Of a stretch of 42,312 nt of DNA, positions 17,749 to 28,100 are shown one piece after another. Within the stretch, counting starts at the first letter, position 1; every line of letters starts with the position of its first letter. The notes below the pieces were generated by a model. It saw nothing but the letters and a program-made list of their open reading frames with translations, was not told the origin of the DNA and made no database searches. Both the position numbers and the translations under genes were made by a program. Source of the DNA: Bacteroidales bacterium UBA5281 (GTDB taxonomy: Bacteria; Bacteroidota; Bacteroidia; Bacteroidales; Lentimicrobiaceae); the NCBI GenBank assembly GCA_002410555.1, contig DHSR01000025.1, forward strand, positions 1 to 42,312. Direction: 5' to 3'.

Positions 17749-18060
17749 ATGTACGCAATCGTAGAAATCGCCGGCCAGCAACACAAAGTGGTTAAAGACC
17801 AGGTGATCTTCGTGCATCGTCTTGAGGGTGAAGAAGGCGCCACCATTGAGTTGAACAACGTTATGTTGATCGACAATGATGGAGACGTTACCCTGGGGAT
17901 GCCGACGGTTACCGGCGCTGTAGTTTCGGCTAAAATCCTGTCGCATTTGCGGGGCGACAAGGTAATCGTCTTCAAAAAGAAGCGCAGAAAAGGGTATCAG
18001 AAATCAAGCGGCCACAGGCAGTATCTTACCCGGCTTCAAATTGCTGACATCACCGCCTAA
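17749..18060 (+). CDS. rplU: 50S ribosomal protein L21
   Basis: A 103-residue L21 protein beginning MYAIVEIAGQQHKV. The basic segment VFKKKRRKGYQKSSGHRQ (about 74-91) carries the L21 rRNA-binding signature. The ATG at 17749 is preferred to an in-frame TTG at 17701, which falls inside the promoter box. It precedes rpmA by 48 bases, the usual L21-L27 pair. Confidence 0.97.
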   Translation: MYAIVEIAGQQHKVVKDQVIFVHRLEGEEGATIELNNVMLIDNDGDVTLGMPTVTGAVVSAKILSHLRGDKVIVFKKKRRKGYQKSSGHRQYLTRLQIADITA

Positions 18061-18108
18061 GCGGGCTGAACGCAAAATTATTGTTTCACCGACAAAAACG
18101 AAAAAGAA

Positions 18109-18378
18109 ATGGCTCACAAAAAAGGTGCCGGTAGTTCGAGTAACGGTAGAGAATCGCACAGCAAACGACTTGGCGTAAAGATATATGGTGGACAGGCTGC
18201 ACAAGCCGGCAACATTATTATTCGCCAGCGTGGTACAGTACACAATCCCGGACTGAATGTAGGTATGGGAAAAGACCACACCCTGTTTGCCCTCACAGAT
18301 GGTATTGTTGAATTCCGCCGCCGGAAAAACAACAAATCCTATGTATCGGTTATGCCCCTTGAAGTAGAAACTGAATAA
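18109..18378 (+). CDS. rpmA: 50S ribosomal protein L27
   Basis: An 89-residue L27 beginning MAHKKGAGSSSNGRESHSKR, with GNIIIRQRGTVHNPG and KDHTLFALTDG in their normal positions. The N-terminal tail reaches the peptidyl-transferase centre and here starts directly with MAHKKG, so there is no cleaved N-terminal extension of the kind seen in Firmicutes. It is the last gene before a strong terminator. Confidence 0.97.
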   Translation: MAHKKGAGSSSNGRESHSKRLGVKIYGGQAAQAGNIIIRQRGTVHNPGLNVGMGKDHTLFALTDGIVEFRRRKNNKSYVSVMPLEVETE

Positions 18379-18410
18379 TTCATTCACTTCCGGCAAAGTA
18401 AAAAAAACTA

Positions 18411-18440
18411 AGCTCCTGCTCCACGGCAGGAGCTTTTTTT
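18411..18440 (+). terminator. Rho-independent terminator after rplU-rpmA
   Basis: A perfect 9-base stem (AGCTCCTGC 18411-18419 with GCAGGAGCT 18426-18434), a six-base loop and a run of seven T. Confidence 0.92.
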
Positions 18441-18449
18441 GATTTATCA

Positions 18450-18758
18450 TTACAACACAAAAGCCGCTATGAGAGAAAGAACTAAGCTTGCAATTAAAAC
18501 AATTTTCATGAAAAACAGGGAAGATGCAGAAGATTTTAACTTTCTGACAGTTACGTAATTGACTGCAGCAGCCACTTCCGGTCCAAAAACTTCAAAAGCC
18601 TCCTTCTTGAATGATTTTTCGTCATCATTGCCGTGCTGCTTTATAAAAGAGGAGATTCTTTCTTTTGTTTCATTGTAAAGTTGATCTTCTTTTGGAAGTA
18701 TTTCAGCCAACTGAAACAAGGGATCAAGATAAAATTTTAAATAAGTCAAGTTTCTCAT
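18450..18758 (-). CDS. Small protein with C-terminal membrane anchor, unknown function
   Basis: 102 residues from the ATG at 18758, which gives the N-terminus MRNLTYLKFYLDP and follows an A-rich tract; an upstream start at 18794 adds 12 unremarkable residues. The body is helical and charged (PKEDQLYNETKERISSFIKQ), and a single hydrophobic span (about 80-101) ends the protein at its last residues, as in tail-anchored proteins. I do not recognise the family. It is convergent with rpmA. Confidence 0.6.
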   Translation of the reverse strand: MRNLTYLKFYLDPLFQLAEILPKEDQLYNETKERISSFIKQHGNDDEKSFKKEAFEVFGPEVAAAVNYVTVRKLKSSASSLFFMKIVLIASLVLSLIAAFVL

Positions 18759-18794
18759 AGATTTTTTATTTTTTTGTCCGACCGAAGTCAGCAT

Positions 18795-19095
18795 TTACTT
18801 AGAATTTCATTTATATTGTTGATAATCAGCAAAAGGTTGCATCCGCTTGTAGATTGAACGGTGCCGCAATATTATGAATGTATGTATGAGTCCAGTCTAA
18901 AAAGGTATAAATAAAAAATGCCATTAAAACACGAAGTTACCAGCTGCACAGGGCTCTGTATATCTGTGATTAAAACTTGGTGAGGCTTTGTTGCTTTGTG
19001 CCTTAGTGGCAAAAAGGAGTTTTTTTTACTAAGCTCATGTATGAATTTTGAAAAATAGTTTGAACCTCATATGTTGTTTGAGAAAAATACTCATG
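18795..19095. other. Intergenic stretch without a supported gene
   Basis: About 300 bases between a small tail-anchored-protein gene and a T9SS protein gene, both on the minus strand. It contains a short piece (CTTTGTGCCTTAGTGGC, near 18988) that loosely resembles the CTTTGCGTCCTAGCGTG block near 31060; such G/T-rich spacer pieces recur between genes in many Bacteroidota. No hairpin terminator or RNA gene is evident. Confidence 0.5.
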
Positions 19096-20277
19096 CTATT
19101 GTTTCATCACGCTTTCCACACCAATTACCTGCCCATCATCATTAGTAATTCGCAACAGATACAATCCACTGCGAAGACTACTCAAATCAATTTTAATATT
19201 ATCCTGAAATGAGGCTTGCTCTAACTGCCTTCCTTCCGAACTATATATTTCCAGGTAATATTGAGATGCAACCGCTTTCTGAGGTTCGATATTCAAGGTG
19301 GAATTGAACGGATTGGGATAAATTTTCAGGCCTTGCCGGGGGTTCGCTCCGGTTGCAGTAGGTAACACAACGATAATATCTTCATAAATCATATCCGTCA
19401 GCGCGTTCAACTCAAGGTTTTTTGCCTGTATTATGCAGGGAAACGCACCTGTTTGCGTAGGGGTTCCGGAGAGCAATCCGGTTGAAGTATCAAAATTAAA
19501 ACCTTCGGGGATGCCTTCTCCAATCAATTCCATTAAAACGGCATCACCAGTATCAACCAATACCTGAAACTCGTAATAAGTATTCAAATATGCCGTATCA
19601 AATGTGCTTTGAATGATTTGCGGATAAAAAGTATCATAATAACATTTGTTAAACATTGAATCCATATATATGGTATTCCCGTTTTGATTGCAGCAAAGCA
19701 TACTAATGGTCCCACCCGCCCCCATTATGGTTCCAAAGCCACTATGTAAAATTCCAAAATTACTGCCTATACCTTCAATCCAGATTTCATCAGGATCATA
19801 CGAATTCCTTGCAGACGACAATGTACTAAACAGGAAAAACCTCTTTTTCATTTCTCCATTTATATTCACCTGATCAATGCTACCACATACAAGCGGGTAT
19901 ATGTCGTGGTTAAAATAAAGGTTTTCAACATGTACAGTATCTCCTATTTCCAGGCTAAAGTCATAAATTAAACCTTCATCCGCGTTCCATCCAAAGAACA
20001 CCTGTTTGGTGAGGGTATCTTCCCGGATAGATCCTCTAAGATCCCATGATTGCATCAAAGAATCCTGACATTCAAGCACCGCGAAGTAGTGGTCACCGGG
20101 AGAATATTGATGGGTTAGCCGGGTAGTTACTGTACCCCCACAATTCAAGACCAGCCAGGACGCCCAACCATAATGAAGTGTATTCCAGGCCTTTGTTGTA
20201 TCGGCAATCTGGTAGTTTCCCTGACCGAAAGTCATTGTGCTGAATAGAACGAAAACGGACGCAATCAGCGGTTTCAC
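19096..20277 (-). CDS. T9SS-sorted secreted protein with putative Ig domain
   Basis: A 393-residue exported protein starting at a GTG. The signal peptide covers 1-18 (ends TFGQ). A domain of about 190 residues follows, containing YDFSLEIGDTVHV and DEIWIEGIGSNFGILHSGFG; it is shared with the protein at 39578-40492. Next comes a putative Ig (He_PIG-like) domain at about 215-300, with PEGFNFDTSTGLLSGTPTQ. The end is a type A T9SS sorting domain (KIYPNPFNSTLNIE, SLRSGLYLLRI). The protein is therefore predicted to be exported through the T9SS and attached to or released from the cell surface. Function is unknown. A TAAATTTG box lies at 20305-20312. Confidence 0.85.
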   Translation of the reverse strand: MKPLIASVFVLFSTMTFGQGNYQIADTTKAWNTLHYGWASWLVLNCGGTVTTRLTHQYSPGDHYFAVLECQDSLMQSWDLRGSIREDTLTKQVFFGWNADEGLIYDFSLEIGDTVHVENLYFNHDIYPLVCGSIDQVNINGEMKKRFFLFSTLSSARNSYDPDEIWIEGIGSNFGILHSGFGTIMGAGGTISMLCCNQNGNTIYMDSMFNKCYYDTFYPQIIQSTFDTAYLNTYYEFQVLVDTGDAVLMELIGEGIPEGFNFDTSTGLLSGTPTQTGAFPCIIQAKNLELNALTDMIYEDIIVVLPTATGANPRQGLKIYPNPFNSTLNIEPQKAVASQYYLEIYSSEGRQLEQASFQDNIKIDLSSLRSGLYLLRITNDDGQVIGVESVMKQ

Positions 20278-20304
20278 AGAGAGTTTTTTTTACAAAATGT
20301 TTAT

Positions 20305-20330
20305 CAAATTTAGGATAATTTTTGATTCAA
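20305..20330 (-). promoter_or_regulatory. Possible promoter of the T9SS protein gene
   Basis: On the minus strand TTG (20328-20330) and TAAATTTG (20305-20312) are separated by 15 bases, shorter than the usual 19-21. The -7 box lies 27 bases from the GTG start. Confidence 0.4.
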
Positions 20331-20360
20331 AAGCCGGACTGTTGTAGATAATAATAATTT

Positions 20361-21404
20361 TTAAACCTTTTTCATCAACCGCAGCAGATTATAGGCCAGT
20401 TCAACGCTCTTATAGGTGCGGGGATGATTGATGCGCATCCAGCGGCCATAATTTACCCATTCACCTCCGAATCGTGCCTTGAAATCCCTCACGCCGTAAG
20501 GTCTTCCGGGAATTCCCATTCCCATAAAATCAAAATGATGGCACCCCTGTTCCATACCTGCTTCCATTGCCGCCCAGGTGAGGGCTACCGTGGGATATAC
20601 CTTATCCTGCTTCAGGTGCTTGTCCAGTCCACACACATACCATTCAAAAATGGTATCGCCTGGTGTAAAAGGCGCGATAATTCCACCCACTATCCGGTCT
20701 TTGTATTGCGCTACCAACACTGTTCCTGAATTACCCGCGGCCGACTGCTTAAAAAACCCATGCAATACCGTTTTCGCAATGAGCGGTTTCCGCACTTTTT
20801 TACGATATAATTTGCGGAGGAGGTCATAAAGTTCATCCACTTCCGAAATACTGGCAGCGCTTCGCACCACCAATCCATTTGTCCGGCTCAGTTTCACTTG
20901 TCTGCGCCGCGAAGGACTCATTTCCATCAGTGCTTTTTCCCGGTTCGGAATGGCTTTGATCAGGTTGAGCCTTTCAGAGAATACAAATCCATGCCGGGTA
21001 AAGATTTGAGCATAGGGTTCAGTTTCATAAAAATTTCTGAACTGAATGTATAGTGATTTGGATTTGGTTGTCTTAATCAGGCCTTCCAAAGCGATGTCCA
21101 TGCATGCTTCTTTATCTGTTTGGCTAAGTCCCGGTAAAAACACCGGCCCGCCATAAACCACCGCCCTTGTGGTGGCATAGGAAAACATAAACTTCTTTTC
21201 ACGCATCAATACCCAGGCGAGTGTAGCTATCCATTTGCCATCACGCATAACCACCAACCATTGATGCTGATAATGATGGCTTTCCGAAAAAGCTTGTGCA
21301 AAATAAGGATGTTGAAAATAATGTACGTCAGCATTGCCAGACAACCAAAGGCGCCATTGGCTGATATCTGCCCTGGTGGGATGTTGAAAAAAGTGTGCCT
21401 GCAT
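20361..21404 (-). CDS. FemAB/GNAT-like acyltransferase
   Basis: 347 residues from the ATG at 21404 (M-Q-A-H-F-F-Q-H-P). A frame extension to 21545 adds 47 residues without domain character and was not used. The protein has two GNAT-like halves; the second (about 190-330) shows ELYDLLRKLYRKK, VGGIIAPFTPGDTIFEWYVC and GCHHFDFMGMGIPGRPYGV, followed by FKARFGGEWVNYGRW, the C-terminal pattern of FemAB-related N-acyltransferases. Known relatives add amino acids to the peptidoglycan stem peptide or act in exopolysaccharide and lipid loci. With no wall or polysaccharide gene adjoining, the acceptor is unknown. Confidence 0.8.
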   Translation of the reverse strand: MQAHFFQHPTRADISQWRLWLSGNADVHYFQHPYFAQAFSESHHYQHQWLVVMRDGKWIATLAWVLMREKKFMFSYATTRAVVYGGPVFLPGLSQTDKEACMDIALEGLIKTTKSKSLYIQFRNFYETEPYAQIFTRHGFVFSERLNLIKAIPNREKALMEMSPSRRRQVKLSRTNGLVVRSAASISEVDELYDLLRKLYRKKVRKPLIAKTVLHGFFKQSAAGNSGTVLVAQYKDRIVGGIIAPFTPGDTIFEWYVCGLDKHLKQDKVYPTVALTWAAMEAGMEQGCHHFDFMGMGIPGRPYGVRDFKARFGGEWVNYGRWMRINHPRTYKSVELAYNLLRLMKKV

Positions 21405-21637
21405 TCGCTGAGTGAAACCTTTGATGAGCAGGCCATGTATACATGTACGCCGCACACCTGATGATATCTGCAAAGATAAAAAAATGCCACAGTTATGCCT
21501 GAATATTATAACTATATCTATAACTGTCATCTGGCATTTTAACATCTTTTGGTGATTGATCGTTGCTTGTGTCGTGAGATTCTAAAAAAAACTTCTTATC
21601 TTTACCTCCCTTCATTTAAAATATTTAAATTAGCCTC

Positions 21638-22426
21638 ATGGAATACACAATTTTAAAGACAAGAAGAGAGGGCAACACCATGGTAGTTGTCATCAGCCGC
21701 CCCGCTGCAATGAATGCGCTTAACACTCGTTTTTTTGAAGAAATGGGTGGGCTTATAACTGAACTCTCCAACGACGGCACGATAAGGGCAATGATCATTA
21801 CCGGTGAAGGCAAGGCCTTTGTTGCCGGTGCTGATATAGCCGAAATGGTGCATATGACGCCTGACGAGGCCCGCCTGTTTTCAGAAACCGGCCAAACTGT
21901 TTTCAGCAAACTGGGACAGTTACATTTTCCGGTTATTGCTGCCATCAATGGCTTTGCCCTGGGCGGTGGCATGGAATTGGCCATGGCCTGCGATTTCAGA
22001 ATAGCTGCCGATACCATAAAAATGGGCCAGCCTGAAGTAGGTCTGGGATTGATACCCGGTTATGCAGCTACTCAGCGATTGCCGCGCCTCACCAATCTGG
22101 GTGATTCCCTGTATTTACTTACTACCGGCGAAGCCATTGATGCCCAAACGGCATTGCAAATGCGGCTGGTTCAAAAACTAACTACCCCCGAAGGGCTTAT
22201 GGATGAAGCCATGCGCCTGGCTAAAGTGATTGAAGCAAAGGGGCCAAGGGCAGTTCAACTGGTTAAAGAGGTGACCCGCAAAGGACTTGAAATGCCCTAT
22301 ATTGACGGTGAAAAACTCGAGCGAAATCACTTTGGCGATCCTTTCGGCCAGGAAGGAGAACAAGGCATGGTAGCTTTCCTCGACAAACGTAAACCAAACT
22401 GGGGCGGGCCGGGAGCAACAGAATAA
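21638..22426 (+). CDS. Enoyl-CoA hydratase/isomerase
   Basis: A 262-residue crotonase-fold enzyme. Both catalytic glutamates are present at the right 20-residue separation: E113 (GGGMELAMACD) and E133 (GQPEVGLGLIPG), and the oxyanion-hole segment AFVAGADIAEM (about 60-70) is intact. It hydrates 2-enoyl-CoA to 3-hydroxyacyl-CoA. It is the first gene of a three-gene acyl-CoA operon and lies 33 bases from the next gene; acyl chain length is unknown. Confidence 0.93.
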   Translation: MEYTILKTRREGNTMVVVISRPAAMNALNTRFFEEMGGLITELSNDGTIRAMIITGEGKAFVAGADIAEMVHMTPDEARLFSETGQTVFSKLGQLHFPVIAAINGFALGGGMELAMACDFRIAADTIKMGQPEVGLGLIPGYAATQRLPRLTNLGDSLYLLTTGEAIDAQTALQMRLVQKLTTPEGLMDEAMRLAKVIEAKGPRAVQLVKEVTRKGLEMPYIDGEKLERNHFGDPFGQEGEQGMVAFLDKRKPNWGGPGATE

Positions 22427-22459
22427 CCTCAAATATTTATAGATAAACTCACCGAAAAA

Positions 22460-23806
22460 ATGAATTCTATGGATTATACCGAAAGATTAACCAATGTAAC
22501 TGTGCTGGGAGCTGCCGGCAAAATGGGAAGTGGCATTTTGCTGCTGCTTGGCATGGAAATGGCCGACCTTAAGCTTAAACCAGGCGGCGAGAATCGCAAC
22601 TTCGTGCTCAATGCCATGGATATCAGCTCTGAAGCTCTGCCCGGACTGATGAAATATCTTCGCAGCCAGGTGCTCAAAGCCGCTGAGAAAAAAACCGTGT
22701 TGCTGAGACAACTGTATGCAAACCGTCGGGATCTGATTGAAAACAGCGAAGTAATTGAAGCCTATGTAAATGAGGTACTTGAATTGGTTCGCCCGGTTAC
22801 CCGTCTGGAAGCAGCCTATGATAGTCATTTGATTTTTGAGGCTGTAGCCGAAAATACTGAACTTAAGACTAAAATATTCAAACAGATTGACGCCAACAAT
22901 CCGCATCACCCGTGGTTCTTTACCAACACATCGTCGATACCTATTGGCGGCTTAAATTCGGATGCTAAACTTGAGGGCCGCATACTGGGCTTTCACTTTT
23001 ACAATCCACCTGCCGTGCAAAAACTGGTAGAAATCATCACCATTCCGGAAAATACCGAAGAAATGGTAGAATTCGCGGAACAACTGGCTTCAAACCTGCG
23101 TAAAATCGTCGTTAAATCAAATGATGTGGCAGGATTTATCGGCAACGGGCATTTTATGCGTGATGCCTTATATGGTATTGCTGAAGCCGAGCGACTCAGT
23201 AAGGATATGCCGCTTCACCAGGCCATTTATGGCATCAATAAAATTAGCCAGGATTACCTGATGCGTCCTATGGGCATTTTTCAATTGATTGATTATGTTG
23301 GGGTGGACGTTGTCCGGTTTATCATGATGGTAATGAATCCATACATGGAAGAAGAAGATTTACATAGCGACCTGCTGGACCAGCTTTACGATAAAGGCAT
23401 AAAAGGAGGCCAAAATGCCGACGGCAGCCAAAAGAATGGCATACTACAATATGAAAAAGGACGTGCAGTTGGTGTATATTCTCTGGAGAAAGAAGATTAC
23501 ATTCCTTTTAGTGATTTTGCTGCGAAAACCGATGAATGGCTGGGACTGCTTCCTTCGGTAGTGATGCCGTGGAAGAACCTGGTGCGGTCCACCAATAAGA
23601 ATGTGGTGGTTGAAACCGTATTTGCTGCCTATAAGAAATGTGATGATCCCGGCTGTAAACTTGCCCTGGATTATGCCCGCCGTTCCCGCGAGATAGGCCG
23701 GCAACTGCTTGAAACACACGTGGCTACTTCGTCCGATGATGTAAACACGGTGCTGATGACCGGCTTTTTCCATGCCTATGGCCCTATCAATGAATTTGTC
23801 ATCTAA
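22460..23806 (+). CDS. 3-hydroxyacyl-CoA dehydrogenase
   Basis: A 448-residue enzyme with an N-terminal Rossmann motif (VTVLGAAGKMGSGI, about 13-26) and the catalytic-histidine region GFHFYNPPAVQKLVEI (about 177-192), then a C-terminal dimerisation domain (about 225-330) and roughly 110 residues beyond it, longer than the usual 280-310-residue single-function enzyme. The motif has GAAGKMG where GxGxxG is typical, a variation known in this family. It oxidises 3-hydroxyacyl-CoA with NAD. It lies between enoyl-CoA hydratase and thiolase genes, so the three catalyse consecutive beta-oxidation steps. Confidence 0.88.
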   Translation: MNSMDYTERLTNVTVLGAAGKMGSGILLLLGMEMADLKLKPGGENRNFVLNAMDISSEALPGLMKYLRSQVLKAAEKKTVLLRQLYANRRDLIENSEVIEAYVNEVLELVRPVTRLEAAYDSHLIFEAVAENTELKTKIFKQIDANNPHHPWFFTNTSSIPIGGLNSDAKLEGRILGFHFYNPPAVQKLVEIITIPENTEEMVEFAEQLASNLRKIVVKSNDVAGFIGNGHFMRDALYGIAEAERLSKDMPLHQAIYGINKISQDYLMRPMGIFQLIDYVGVDVVRFIMMVMNPYMEEEDLHSDLLDQLYDKGIKGGQNADGSQKNGILQYEKGRAVGVYSLEKEDYIPFSDFAAKTDEWLGLLPSVVMPWKNLVRSTNKNVVVETVFAAYKKCDDPGCKLALDYARRSREIGRQLLETHVATSSDDVNTVLMTGFFHAYGPINEFVI

Positions 23807-23824
23807 TCTGAAATACCAAATTCT

Positions 23825-25066
23825 ATGAAACCACATAAAAAAATATACATGGTGGCCGGATACAATACCATTTCTATGGGTACCGGACGCAAAGAATTCA
23901 ATCCCAAAAAAGAACGTCCCGGTCTGGAGCATTACATTAAAGAAGCCGGACAGGGCACCCTGAAGCAAATTGGCGGTGCCAAAAAGGTGGACGAAGGGGT
24001 AATCGGTAACTTTATGGCTGCCCGCTTTAACCGTCAGGCTCACCTGGGTGCCTTTATGACCACCATAGATCCTGACTTAAGGTTTAAGCCCTCGTTGCGG
24101 GTGGAAGGCGCCTGTGCATCCGGTGGATTGGCGCTGGTTACCGGCATAAAATCTATATTATCGGGTTCGTCCGAAGTGGTACTCGCCCTGGGCGTAGAAG
24201 TCCAGAATACCGTTAAGGCCATTTATGGCGCCGATCTGCTTGCTTTGGCAGGATGGTTTCAAAAGCGTAAGGATGGGCCGGCTTATTTCTTCCCCGGTCA
24301 GTTCAGCACCCGGGCCGGGGCCTATCACGAGAAATATGGCAGGGTAAAAACCCGTCAGGCGCAAGCCAGATGGTTCCGCAATGCCATTGAAAATGCACGC
24401 CTCTGCCCTACTGCTCAGGAACATGAAAATAAGGTGGAAGATCTGGATGCCCTCGGCCTCACCGAACCCAACCCCAGGGCATTTACCGACCACCTGAATG
24501 TATTCGATTGCTCTAAAGTCTCTGACGGAGCATCGGCCATAGCCATTGTAAGTGAAGAAGGACTCAAACGCACCGGCATTCCTTTAAAAGATGCCGTTGA
24601 AGTGGTTGGCATAGGTCATGCCACCGATGACCTCACGGCAGATCCTGAAGACCTTACCCGCCTCACCACCATTGAGCATGCTGCCAAAGAAGCCTTGAAA
24701 TCAGCCGGCATTACGCCCGATCAACTGGCTACGGTGGAAACCCACGATTGTTTTACCATTGCAGGTATCATTGGCATGGAAGCCATTGGGCTTGCGCCTC
24801 AAGGCAAAGGTGCCGACTTTGTACTGGAAGGACACACCGCGCGCAACGGCAAAGTTCCGGTAAACACTACCGGTGGTCTGATTGGTTGGGGGCACCCCAC
24901 CGGAGCTACCGGTGTGCACCAGGCCGTTACATTGTGGGAGCAACTCACTGGAAAAGCCGGTGAAGCACAAATCAATATCCCAGCCGACCGCCCTTATGGA
25001 TTAAGTGTAAATATGGGCGGTGATGACCGGACGGTGGTGGCTATTGTGTATCGCAAAACAACTTAA
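23825..25066 (+). CDS. Acetyl-CoA acetyltransferase / SCP2-type thiolase
   Basis: A 413-residue thiolase-superfamily protein closest in motifs to the SCP-x/archaeal-type thiolases. The nucleophile is C97 (EGACASGG); ETHDCFTIAG (about 301-310) and GGLIGWGHPTGATG (about 342-355) give the other active-site residues. It is the last gene of the acyl-CoA operon, cleaving 3-ketoacyl-CoA with CoA or, in reverse, condensing acetyl-CoA. SCP2-type thiolases often require a partner DUF35/OB protein in archaea; none is present here. A strong terminator follows 26 bases after the stop. Confidence 0.9.
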   Translation: MKPHKKIYMVAGYNTISMGTGRKEFNPKKERPGLEHYIKEAGQGTLKQIGGAKKVDEGVIGNFMAARFNRQAHLGAFMTTIDPDLRFKPSLRVEGACASGGLALVTGIKSILSGSSEVVLALGVEVQNTVKAIYGADLLALAGWFQKRKDGPAYFFPGQFSTRAGAYHEKYGRVKTRQAQARWFRNAIENARLCPTAQEHENKVEDLDALGLTEPNPRAFTDHLNVFDCSKVSDGASAIAIVSEEGLKRTGIPLKDAVEVVGIGHATDDLTADPEDLTRLTTIEHAAKEALKSAGITPDQLATVETHDCFTIAGIIGMEAIGLAPQGKGADFVLEGHTARNGKVPVNTTGGLIGWGHPTGATGVHQAVTLWEQLTGKAGEAQINIPADRPYGLSVNMGGDDRTVVAIVYRKTT

Positions 25067-25091
25067 AAGATAGCTGACCTTATTTTTTAAC

Positions 25092-25132
25092 AAAAAACAT
25101 GGTACTAATTTTCTTCTGTACCATGTTTTTTT
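25092..25132 (+). terminator. Terminator of the acyl-CoA operon
   Basis: A perfect 14-base stem (25092-25105 with 25118-25131), loop of 12 bases and a T run. The arms begin with A and end with T runs, so it may also terminate the convergent gene at 25151-28351. Confidence 0.9.
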
Positions 25133-25150
25133 AATGAAACCGATCACCTG

Positions 25151-28100
25151 TCAGTTCCTGATAAATTTTCCTGAAAAGACGGTTTCACCGGTAGTGAATC
25201 TTATCATATACATTCCGGATTTTAATGCAGAAATATTGATTTCGGGCCGGGAGGAGGGCAATAGCCGTCCTGCTGACATCTGTAATCCCTGAAGATTGTA
25301 AATTACATATTCTGCTCCGGCAGTTGCGGGTAGTCCCCCGATTATAATGACCGTGGAAGCCGGATTCGGATAAATCCTCAATGAACTTGTTGGCTTTACA
25401 GGTTCAAGGCCAAGCTGATTGTTGGGAACTATTAGCTTTCCAAGTGCGGTGGCAGCTCTCAGGCTGTCAATATTTCTGAGCATTTGTCGAAGCGAGGAGG
25501 CTACTCCCTGAGTGCCTTGTCCGGTAACAAAAGCCAGATCTATCTCCTGAACCTGACCAGGACCAAAGGTAAAAGGCCCCATGCTTCCAAGCCCTCTTCT
25601 ATCGGATGGTGCGTGATTTGCCTCTTCCTCTGTCCAGAATTTGTTGCCCTGATTGTAGCCACCTTCCGGTAACTGACACCAGGTACCCCAATTCAGGTGA
25701 TCAGAATCTCCGGGATAAAAGAACCTGCATTCCGGCCCAACTGCATCATAGGCTGGATGACCTCCCCCACCATACATAAAAGAACTGCTATCATTCCAGT
25801 GACCGGTCATATAATTATATAAATCTGAAGCCAACAAAGGGGGTGGGAGGTAAATCGGATACCCGTAATATACGTCTACTGTGGAGAAAAAAGAGAGGCC
25901 GTGGCGTTCGTCATCAATGATACTGTTTCCAAAGTTTAGTCCATTCACACTTTCATCGCAGCCTCCTGAAGGATTGTCTGTACCGTCTTCATCCATAAAC
26001 GGGCCGGCCAAAATGGTTACTGACTGTGCCGGTGGATTTTCACCATAGGCGTAGTATTGTCCATTACCATCAATTTCTCTTCCATTATATACATAGTAAG
26101 AAGCCCTGCCCACATCGCTACCCACGAAATCATCATCGGGAAATCCCAAATCGGTGTCAGTGAATGACCCGATCATACAATTGTGGTAAGTTTTATCAGA
26201 GCGGTTTATGATATCGTAATGCACAAACACCGTATGGTATAATGCTGTATCGGCCGCTGCATCAAAACCATAAACCATACCATGCACTTCCACCTTCAGC
26301 GGCAACCCATTACTTTCAGTGTGTTCAAAATCATCATTGTACATAAAGAAAATACATTCATCCCCTCGAATCAGCGGGTAATCACCGTCCAGGCAATTGT
26401 AAAATCCATCGTTATTATAGTCCCTGTAGGGTGCCAGTTGTGAAGCTTCTCCCTGAGCAGGGTTTCCATTTCCCGGCCATTTGAGGATGGCATCTGCCGG
26501 CTCATAGCCGGGTTTCCAAAAATTTTGAAGATGATGATGAATATCCGATTTGCTCACCTTCCATGTGCGCCCGAATTTCAGGTAGTGTGTGGTATCATAG
26601 GAATTTGAAATGGGTCCTGCCTGTATGTCCTTTCCCTGTTGATTATATCTTTCGCTGCACAAGTGAAGTGCCCCGGCATCATCCAGGCCACCTATCCATA
26701 AAGAACTTAAAAACAACGTATTTGTGGATGCATTGGCCGGAAAACGATAATGAGGCTGCATAAAGTTATTTATATATGCTTGTCCCGTGCCGGGCAAGCG
26801 AAATTGTTTAGAAAACAAAGAACCATTTGCATTAACACCGGCATTAATATTATTGATGACCAATGAATCATAATACTTTTGATTAACTACATTTACAAAT
26901 ATCTTACCTATGGCAATTGTTGGATAGGTGTAATCACCATCTGTAAGAAAGTATTTGACTTCCTGTATGCCATTGGTTTGAAAAGCCGGCACATAAAAAA
27001 CGGAATCATGCTGCAACCAGGCCTCACCAAACCTTGTGTCACAGCCTACAAAGCGGAGAATGAGCGTATCGGCTGCATTTTTGATATCATTGGCCAATGG
27101 CTTAATTGTCAGCGGAATGCCTGCGCGTGTAGTAACATAATCTTCCACTGCAACCGGCAGGTCAGGATTCAGCGAAAGCTGTATATTTACTTTTGTCCAT
27201 TCTGAATAAGATTCGGGATTGTTGGCTTCCCTAACGCGGTATAACAGGGAATCTTTTACCAGGGAAAGCGGAGAAGACTGAAAAATTATTTTATTGTCTG
27301 CAGTAATGCTTCCGGCACTCACATCCTTTAGTATCAATGCATCGCCATTAATATCATAATCGTTGGCAAGAACATCGATAAGAATCGGCATGGCGGTTAC
27401 TCCGGAAGCTACATCCGGCACCCCAACCGGACAATCGGGGTTTTTGGAAACATAAACAGTAACCGTAGCATCCCTTGTATAAATACCCGGATCGTCAGTT
27501 TTCCGTATAGAATATTTAAAATCATCCACTCCGGAGAAAGACAACTGGGGAGTATAGAGCAATGCGTCTTCGACTTGATGCACGCTGCCGTTGGTGGCCT
27601 GAGTATAGCTTCTGATTTCAATGGGATCTCCCTCAGGGTGCATGTCATTTTCCAACACAGGAATAATGATGGCAAAGCCGCCTGTAGTATAGGCGGAATC
27701 GGGGGTAATTATTGGCATATCCGGATTGGGTGTGTTTGTAATCACCACTTTAACCCTTTGGGATCTGTACCTTTCTTCAGTTGTTGTTTCCTGAATATAG
27801 TAGGAGAAGTAACTTCTTGCCCCAAGCTTTGATGTAAAAGTAACCGATGTAGAATCAGGGTTTATCTGAACGATGCAGTTTAACGGACTAAAAATTTCCA
27901 TAATCTTTATTTCATCCCCGATAAGGTCGTAATCGTTGGCCAGAAGGTTCAGGTTATGGGTTTGCAGCTCCGGTAGTTCAAAGGTGTCGGGCAAAGCAAC
28001 CGGAACATCCGGATTTGTAAGTACATTAACATGAACCAGTGCGTGATTGGATGTAAGTGAAGGGTTGCCGTTGTCTTTAATTTTATATCTGATCTGATCC

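Noticed and set aside
20361..21545. Longer start for the FemAB-like protein
   Set aside because: The 47 additional residues are not protein-like and the ATG at 21404 fits the family N-terminus better.
23444..24043. Minus-strand frame of 199 residues across the dehydrogenase-thiolase junction
   Set aside because: It lies opposite two clearly coding genes and lacks any family motif.
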